From positions 310,001 through 374,000 of the forward strand of contig JAHBBC010000023.1 of the NCBI GenBank assembly GCA_019915015.1: DNA of 64,000 bases. Reading direction: 5' to 3'. The stretch is from Auriscalpium vulgare (taxonomy: Eukaryota; Basidiomycota; Agaricomycetes; Russulales; Auriscalpiaceae). The notes under the pieces were generated by a model, which saw only the letters and a list, made by a program, of their open reading frames with translations, made no database searches and was not told the DNA's origin. Below, piece by piece: positions 57,181-64,000 of this stretch. Position 1 is the first letter of the stretch. Every line of letters begins with the position of its first letter. The position numbers and the translations under genes were made by a program.

Positions 57181-58927
57181 CCTCCTCCATACTTTGATAC
57201 TGACCGTCCACGGTCAGAGCCCAATACGCGACGTGCGCGAGGATTCCGAGGTGCACCATATGGAGTTTCCGAAGTGATGTGGCAAAGATCCGAAGTATTT
57301 TGGCGAAGTCGCAAAGGATGATGGGTGCGTCGTGGTGGAAGAGGAAGATGCGAGTCATGGTGATGCGTCCATGTGCAAAACGCGAAGTGTCGGAGGAATG
57401 CGTTGAGACAGGATGTTGGTTTGAGAGGTCGAGCGGAGGCGCGGTACTTCCGAAGTACCGTGGGAATCGACGATCGAACGCGAGGAAGAGGGACGTGAAG
57501 CCTAGGAATACTCCGAAGTTGATGCGACGAAGTTGTAACTCCTCTGTCGATGCGACGGCGGTGGTGTGCGAGATGCTGTGGTCGGAGGAAAGGTCGATGT
57601 CTGTGATGTGATTCCTAAGGATGTGAGGCGTCCGAAGTCCACGAAAGAATCCGAAGTTTCCTAACTCGAAGGTTGGCAGAGTTGAGCTGCGTGCTCGAAA
57701 ACCAAGCGAACTGGGTCCGAAACAATTGTAGCAGTGTTTCATCGGCTTCGCTGGGTTGCTATGAACGATTGTATTGCTGCCCGCAATGCCACGTGAAGTC
57801 GAAGTGTGGCCAATTGCTGGAGAGACGAAGTCAAAGTTGCGAAGTGATCCGAAGTTCCACAGAGGCAAGTCGTGTGCGCCAGTCGAGAGGATGTGACGAA
57901 GGATGATGAGTTCGTGTGAGACGAGGATCGACTTCGTACCAGAGAACATGCCTCCAGTGTCGAACATGCGTTGGTAAGTTCGGAAGAGGTTGGAGAGGTG
58001 CTTGTCGATGATGCGGGGCATGATGAACGTTGAGACGTTGAACTGCGGGTGTTCGATTGGAATGCGGCTGTAGCTGTCACTGGGAATGGGGCGAAGTGTG
58101 TCGAAGTTGGGGATGGTAGTTCGGATGTCCTGTACGAGTACTGCGTCGTCTCCTCGGTAGTTCGGAACTGTTCCGAGGCGTGGAGTGAGTGGGACGTCGT
58201 TGTTCGCATCGCTGCGTAGCTCTGCGTCTTGGTTCGGGACTTGTTCGATGGTTGCACGCAGTGCAATGGGTGCGTAGCGAAGCTCCGGGGCGCTTGCGAA
58301 GTGCTCCAAAAGCGAGGACGTGGCAGCGGGGTATTGTGTCTCGCTTGCGAAAGCTGGATCCGAAGCGTCGAAGCAAACAGTGACCCAAGTCATGTTGCAG
58401 TCTTCTGGTTCGCGACGATGGGAAGATGTGAGCGGGACAGGAACGGGGGTGACATAGCAGAGGTTCGGAACGGTGTCGAATACTTCGGATGGCTCGTGCA
58501 TTGCTGCAATGCCATCATACTCTTGTTCGAGAGCCTGTTGCTCGCGCAGCCAGGCCAACTCTGCGTCAATAGCCTCGATTTGTTCGGAAACGAGCGAAGT
58601 TGGAGGTCCTCCGGCTGGGGCGATGTCGAACATAATTGGATCAATGGTTCGGAAGTTTCGGATGTCTTCTTCGGCTCCTGGGTAGAGGTTCGCGACTGCT
58701 TCCTTGAAGTCGTCGTAGGTACCAGGACCGTAGAACACTTCCATCGCGTCAAACAAATCAGCTTCGTCAAGTTCGACGTACTTCTGTGCCCAATCTTTCT
58801 TGGCGCGATCACTGGTGATGTTCGCAGACATGGTGAGCTTCTCGAGGTCGGAGAAGAACCTACGGGGCTGTTTGGGATCGAACGTCGGTGCAGTTCGTGC
58901 GCGGCGCGGGGGCATATACGAGGCCAT
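56849..58927 (-). CDS. Gag-like protein of the gag-only element
   Basis: ATG 58927 (MASYMPPRRARTAPTFDP) starts a typical Ty3 Gag N-terminus in basidiomycetes: PRRFFSDLEKLTMSANITSD, AQKYVELDEADLFDAMEVF and KEAVANLYPGAEEDI. After about 250 codons the sequence becomes low complexity. HCYNCFGPSS near 57720 is only half of a zinc knuckle. The frame remains open into the 3' LTR, ending at 56849. The true C-terminus is uncertain and the downstream part may be decayed sequence without stops. Confidence 0.65.
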   Translation of the reverse strand: MASYMPPRRARTAPTFDPKQPRRFFSDLEKLTMSANITSDRAKKDWAQKYVELDEADLFDAMEVFYGPGTYDDFKEAVANLYPGAEEDIRNFRTIDPIMFDIAPAGGPPTSLVSEQIEAIDAELAWLREQQALEQEYDGIAAMHEPSEVFDTVPNLCYVTPVPVPLTSSHRREPEDCNMTWVTVCFDASDPAFASETQYPAATSSLLEHFASAPELRYAPIALRATIEQVPNQDAELRSDANNDVPLTPRLGTVPNYRGDDAVLVQDIRTTIPNFDTLRPIPSDSYSRIPIEHPQFNVSTFIMPRIIDKHLSNLFRTYQRMFDTGGMFSGTKSILVSHELIILRHILSTGAHDLPLWNFGSLRNFDFVSPAIGHTSTSRGIAGSNTIVHSNPAKPMKHCYNCFGPSSLGFRARSSTLPTFELGNFGFFRGLRTPHILRNHITDIDLSSDHSISHTTAVASTEELQLRRINFGVFLGFTSLFLAFDRRFPRYFGSTAPPLDLSNQHPVSTHSSDTSRFAHGRITMTRIFLFHHDAPIILCDFAKILRIFATSLRKLHMVHLGILAHVAYWALTVDGQYQSMEEVIRLVLRCAEISLQFSNFRQVESFASESPDFGIWPAVSEVSTQSLPNFPKSRDFGFRTRAGLGPLAQPPRIFPKRPHVIRSRLYKAHHHQTRPKRDPESKHSQIVGLCRI

Positions 58928-59145
58928 CAATAGACAAGGGATGCGAAGGAGGCGAAGTGAATGGGATGTGCAAGGGATGAGGCGTGTGGAGGCGAAGTAT
59001 CGGGCCTGGGTTCGGATGATTGTTGCGATCGAGCGCTCGAAATCCGAAGTTGATTGGAGATGCGACACCTATATCAAAGGGAGTAGACACGTCCGAGGGC
59101 TTCGGAGGAATACTGACTTGGTCCCCTCGCGGTGGGCTCCAATAA

Positions 59146-60485
59146 TGATGGGTACCAGCCGGTAGTAGGGCGGTAATGTCTTGTATACCTATCCCTAGAG
59201 CACAGTGCACGGTACCGTTGTGTGAGGGGCGAGTCGTCAGTGGTCCCGAAGTCTCCGGGAGCGTCTCCGAAGTGGGAATGGGGTGGTCGTAGCGTGATAG
59301 CAGTGAGTTCGGGAGTGATCCAAACTAGGAAGGACGAGGAAGTGTGGGGATGTTACGATCTGCGGGGTGTCGAGTGGTCGTGCAACGTAGGCAAAGTCGA
59401 AGTTGAATGCCGTGGTTCCGAAGTGCCGAAGTGATGGAGCCGAAGTGCCGAAGTGATTGGGTCGAGGATGGAGTCGAAGTCGAAGTTGAATGACAAAGGA
59501 GGGTACGAAAGGCGAATACGATACGTGCGTCAAAGGCGAAGTCGAAGTCGGAGTCGAGATCCGAAGTCGAAGTCAAATACTATACGTGCGGCGTGCGGCG
59601 AAGGCGAAGTCGAAGTCGAAGTCGAAGTCGAAAGGTGCAAAGTCAGAAACGCTTTGACAATGCGAGAGGTCGAGGAGAGTCTCTAGCGTGAGTCTCACTA
59701 TGAGGGGGAAGAAGGGGGCATATGATATCATGCAGAATATTGTACTGACAAGTCCTATATATACTACGAGTGAGTCCGAAGTAATATACAACCGTGCGAA
59801 CAAACAAGGGCATAAGTAGAACGAAACACGAAGCAAGTGGGTCAAGATCACAAGAAATGAGTAAGTCGCAAGCAAACGGTAAGTCGAACGCCATTGTTAG
59901 GAAGCCTGAGAAGAGTAGTCATGAAACCTAAGACAATGAAACATAAGGGACTCCACAGTGGGAATGTGCGCCTAACTTCGGAACGCGTTCCGAAGTCGCT
60001 GCGGCTATCGTCCGAAGTTCCGAAGTATTGCGTTGCATAGCGGTTCGACGCAGCTAGAAACGCAGCGAACCACATCTGGAGGGCTCGAGGTAGGGTCGGA
60101 ATGGAGGGGACAATACTGGGAACGAGGGGGCAATGTTCTGGAGTGGATATGGCCTAGATGCGACATAGCCCAACAATCTGTGAGTGTTTCGACTCTGGAT
60201 CACGTTTGGGGCGTGTCTGATGATGATGGGCTTTGTAAAGTCTGGACCGAATCACGTGCGGGCGCTTCGGAAAGATCCGTGGAGGCTGTGCTAGCGGGCC
60301 GAGACCGGCGCGAGTTCGGAATCCGAAGTCACGTGACTTCGGAAAGTTCGGAAGTGACTGGGTTGAAACCTCGGAAACTGCTGGCCAAATTCCGAAGTCA
60401 GGTGACTCTGAAGCGAAACTCTCGACTTGACGAAAGTTCGAAAATTGAAGTGAGATCTCCGCACACCGCAGAACCAGGCGTATCA
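59146..60485 (-). repeat. 5' LTR of the gag-only element
   Basis: 1340 bp, same ends as the partner copy. In element sense TGGAGCCCACCGCGAGG begins 4 nt after the LTR (59141 downward), a candidate tRNA-type primer site. I could not name the tRNA. Confidence 0.92.
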
Positions 60486-60489
60486 ACGT

Positions 60490-61498
60490 GCCTGTGCCTC
60501 GCTGGCAAGTGGACATGGGCCCGGCCGGTGTTGCCCAGAAGTGCGCCGAACACTCAGTCAGCAAGCGGACGCACTGTCGGTAGAACATTCGTACAATTGA
60601 TTAAATATCCCACTATCCATCGTTCGCGCACTCGATTCGCGTCGCCTACTGCCGTCCAGCATTGTCCCTCTCCCAGCGCGCTAAGGACTGAGACTGATCC
60701 TGGCGCGGGTGTTCGACTTTCCGCGCGAACTGCAGCAGCCGGATTGCACTGGCATGTGAAGTTATAGAATCTGCACGAGCTGCAGCAGTCCGCCTCGCCG
60801 TCAGCATTCCACCAGAAACTCGCAAAGCGCAACCTGCGCACCTGTATACTTCTCTGCCACCAATCGACAGAGGGGACCGAGAGCCTCGTCCAGAACAGAT
60901 TGGGCAAGGGGCTTGCGCAGCTTCGTTGGCGCCTCGTCAGCAGTGACCGTGGATCAGGGATCGGATATCGGCGCGTCCCAAGTAGCTACTAGGCTGTATG
61001 CTAGCTCATCCCGCTGCTCCTGCGGCATGCATTAGCAATGTAAGGGCCAGAATAGCAAGGGGGAAACGCACCTCGATGGGCATACTCGACCCGCGAGTGG
61101 GGCAGTCGTGCAAGATGAAGACTTCTTTCGGCTTCTGGCTGACCTCAGAGGATTCCTCGGGGGCTATCTGAGTCTTGGCACCTCATGACTTCTGTGCTGG
61201 TGAAATTTCTCGCCCGATAAGCTGAGCGGCGACAGAGCTAGAGCGGTTTGAGGCGGCCAACCTTTGGTCACCGGTCACTGCTGTCGGCGAGGACTGGAGT
61301 TGACATCCTGCAGACCGACAGAGTCCGTGCTTGGAAGCAAGGAGGGCTGCCGAGGGCAAAGGCTCAAGAGAGGGTGAGTCATAGATGGTTGCAATGGGCA
61401 GGATTGAGCACAACGCTGCGCTGACGGCGACGAACACGTGCACTTCACTCGTACCTTCTTGCCTCGTTCTGACGCCTTCACGCTGCTGGTGTACACAT
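60490..61498. other. No supported gene
   Basis: Only short open frames. A plus-strand run near 60770-60960 (TCILLCHQSTEGTESLVQNR) might be a gene fragment, but nothing confirms it. Confidence 0.35.
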
Positions 61499-62757
61499 GG
61501 CGACAAGGCACAGGCACACGTACCGTTCACGCAGGAGAGAGCTTAATAGCCTACGTCGATGTCGTTAGAAGCGTCCGCACCGTCAGCCTTGTCGACGAAG
61601 GCATCGCCCGGCTCACGTCCATTCTGAAAGCACTGGGCCGACACTGCATTTGCTAGGCTGACTCTGCCCCAGGTGTATCGACCTACACAAATACACCGGA
61701 CTACAGGATCGACAGCCTGTCGCCCCTTAGGTACGCCACTTGTCTTCGCGTCGTTTCTGAAGGCTGACTTTGTTCGTGCTAGGGTGTCGTGCTCGAGACG
61801 GTCAGCAACATATCAACCTGCCCTCCACCATCCTGCGCAAGTCCTGCGCGATCTCTCCGAATATGACGTTCTTCCATCCACCGCCGCCTTCGATGCCCCC
61901 GACCCCAGCGTCCCGCCTACCCATTGCCTGCCCCCGCGCCCTCCATGCTCGCCATGCAGGTTCGCCCGCGCGCCTGTCGACTGCCCGAATGAGGAAGCGC
62001 GTCACGCGGTCAGCTGCGCTCCGAGCCGGACGACGACTACGCCTCTACGCCGATCACGCTGATACGCCCCGCGCGCGTATGGGAGCACCGCGCCGGCGAC
62101 TGCAGTCTTGCGCGAGCGCTTCTCATACTGGTGCTTCGACCTGCTCTTTCTCATATACTCGGACACGTCACAAGGTACGCGTGCTTGTCGGCGCTGCTCG
62201 CGGGGGTCGTCGCGGAAAGGATCTGCGCAGTAACCTTCCTTTTCAAAGGTGCGCTTTATGCTGTATATATGTGTGTACATATGTGGGCTAACGCTCTGTG
62301 CAGAGTGCGAGAGGAGGAGCTGCTGTACGTGCTGCACCTCTGGCCCAGCTCCGCGCTCTCCGATAGCCCGCCCATCCAAGTACGCGATATACGGGCCGCG
62401 TACGTCCCACTTCCTCCCCTTCCCACAATATCTCATCCAGCTGAGACGCACGCGCAGCGGTGGACACGTCCATCCCTCCCTCCGCGCTCAGGCGGCAAGC
62501 GCTCGACGCTCGACGCACGCGCACCTCTTCCACTTCTACACCGTGCTCGCGGCTATCGCAAACGTGCCGCGCAAGGCGCCGTTCGCGTGGGTCGTCTCGG
62601 ATCGTGAGGGCGGCGCCTGCGGAAGGACATGCGGGGAGCAGGATCGCGACGGGTGGGCTCGCCGCAGGGCGCAACAATCACCGCGCTCGACGTGCGTGTG
62701 CTGGCGCGAAAGCTTTTCAGGGAGGTTGGGCGCAAACTTAGCGTGCCGCGGTGGGTT
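61499..62757 (+). pseudogene. Decayed partial duplicate of the MON2 3' end
   Basis: It matches the intact gene from about 3457 to 5526 in order: GGCGACAAGGC..., CCGTTCACGCAGGAGAG, then the segments equivalent to exons 6, 7 (5' part), 9-12 including their introns. Damage: a 2-nt insertion just after CAGGAGAG (near 61540), loss of the GC donor of the fifth intron, large deletions covering the rest of exon 7, exon 8 and much of exon 9, further internal losses, and replacement of the stop codon context (CCGCGGTGG for CCGCGGTGA at 62757). It is on the same strand as MON2, about 56 kb away. Confidence 0.88.
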
Positions 62758-64000
62758 GACACGACGACAGCGAGCACGACTGCGCGACAGCGCGCAGAAG
62801 GCTGTGGTTTCGGTGGCGGTTGGCGACAGACTTGGCACTTTGGACCTGACGCCTAATCCTCAGGTCAACCAGGCCAGACGCTAGATGGCACGGCGAGGAA
62901 GCGCTAGGAAACACAGACATGGGTAAACGAGGCCGATATCGTTAGCTCGGGCTGAAAGCGACGATTACATACTGGCTGCCGATACGAAGTATCGAGGAAT
63001 GTTTACTCCATACTACAGTGCATTGCATATGTGTTTGCAGTCACGCCGTCGCGCGCGAGAGATACTTATGTGCCTGATGCGTGACATTTACCGAAGATCG
63101 CAGAGGCCAATGGCCGCGGAAGTACGGCATTCACGGGCTCGGCTGTGGCGGGAGAAGAGGGCGAGGTGTTGCAGATTGGGGTGGCGAGGGGGAGAAGGGG
63201 AATAATGCGCTGGTATGCCACGCGGGCGCTTATTGTCGTCTGCGCCCGTCTGGGCCGCTTGACTTCGCACCTCTACTACCGACATATTTTTGCTCATTCG
63301 ACGTGTTACCTATCCTATCCCATGTTCTTCCTACCATCTCTCTGCACCCGGCCCACTGAGCTCAGACTCGTAACCGCTCACAGCGACACGTGGAAGACAC
63401 CCCTACTAGTAGTAGGCTCCCCAGGGCCTGAGACAGACGGCAACTAGACGCCACCACGCCCTAATGCCGCCGCCTTTTCAACAGGAGGAACCACGCGAGC
63501 TGTGCATGCTGCCACCGCAGTTGAGGGAGGATAGTAGGTGAGCAATGCTTTTGGCTTATTGTTACTGCAGGCTGACTGACTGAGTCTACTGTTGCTGATC
63601 TGATCTGAACACAGTGAGTCATTCAAGTCGCTGGTGGAATGATTTTCTGACGGATGCAGATGACACCGAGTAGCCGGAACTATGTACCACCTTGTACCCC
63701 CCGTCCAATGTAAATCCTGCCAGCCAGCCGCTGCTTGCTACATATCCCAAGAGTAGGCCTCACTGATACATCTTATATGTAGCCTGCTGACGCGCGACGA
63801 CAACAAAGTAAAAGCTCTCCCGAACCGGCCCCGCTCTACGTGGTTGACAGAACTAGTCTGCGTAGCCGAATCTAGCTCCAAGCTCCGTGATGTGCCTGTG
63901 CACGAGCACACTGCAGACTTCGGCCCCAAGGGTCGCCCCTGCACAAATACCGGCGAGCAACAACTGCCGACATCGTGGAAGAAATGTAAACCCTCATTCA
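62758..64000. other. No supported gene to window end
   Basis: Short open frames on both strands, none with recognisable domains or splice structure. Confidence 0.4.

Larger units (their letters stand above)
55841..60485 (-). mobile_element. Gag-only LTR retrotransposon (TR-GAG/LARD-like)
   Basis: Two 1340-bp direct LTRs (55841-57180, 59146-60485) flank a 1965-bp interior that encodes a Gag but no polymerase. Target duplication is ACGT (55837-55840 and 60486-60489). The minus-strand polypurine tract ATGGAGGAGG abuts the 3' LTR (57181-57190). The element must rely on another element's enzymes. Confidence 0.9.

Noticed and set aside
59110..59145. tRNA gene overlapping the primer site region
   Set aside because: GGTGGGCTCCA resembles a tRNA 3' end, but no T-loop or cloverleaf can be drawn from the surrounding sequence.

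Overview
The window is nuclear DNA of a filamentous basidiomycete, probably an Agaricomycete. The evidence is many 47-63 bp introns, a GC-rich housekeeping gene split into 12 exons, a CHAT/TPR gene, a Ty3 chromovirus, a large rolling-circle (Helitron-type) transposase with a DUF6570-like N-terminus, and intron-rich lineage-specific genes. I saw no rRNA, tRNA or prokaryotic feature.

Layout. (1) 1-5529, plus strand: the 3' part of a MON2-like trafficking gene; the 12 visible exons sum to 4932 nt in frame. (2) 6037-6908 and 49912-55298, minus strand: the two halves of one TPR-CHAT gene, now broken. (3) The gene is split by a Ty3 chromovirus at 6909-49911, with 416-bp LTRs differing at two positions I could see. 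Its own DNA is only about 7.06 kb. (4) The chromovirus is itself split between protease and reverse transcriptase by a 35.9-kb insertion (about 10835-46779). This has asymmetric inverted repeats near its ends, a hairpin beside one end, and an intact 2468-codon Rep-helicase gene in the matching orientation. I read it as a giant Helentron/Helitron2-like element. Its cargo includes an apparent 2-oxoglutarate/Fe(II) dioxygenase-like gene (27585-32582), four other intron-bearing or paired unknown genes, and about 10 kb of GC-rich tandem repeats and hairpins. (5) The TPR half is also split by a 1579-bp fold-back element (51560-53138, 8-bp target duplication). (6) 55841-60485: a gag-only LTR element with 1340-bp LTRs and a 4-bp duplication. 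(7) 61499-62757: a decayed partial copy of the MON2 3' end.

Order of events. The near-identical chromovirus LTRs make that insertion recent, and the 36-kb element inside it must be younger still. The chromovirus shows a Tf1-like self-priming arrangement (TATA, a 10-nt transcript start complementary to the primer site beside the 5' LTR) and a GGGUUUU -1 frameshift site at the gag stop.

Working together: RepHel would mobilise the 36-kb unit; the dioxygenase-like gene and the other cargo look like intact passengers or accessory genes. TPR-CHAT is dead through at least two insertions and three nonsense codons. All calls are by eye; no database search was run.
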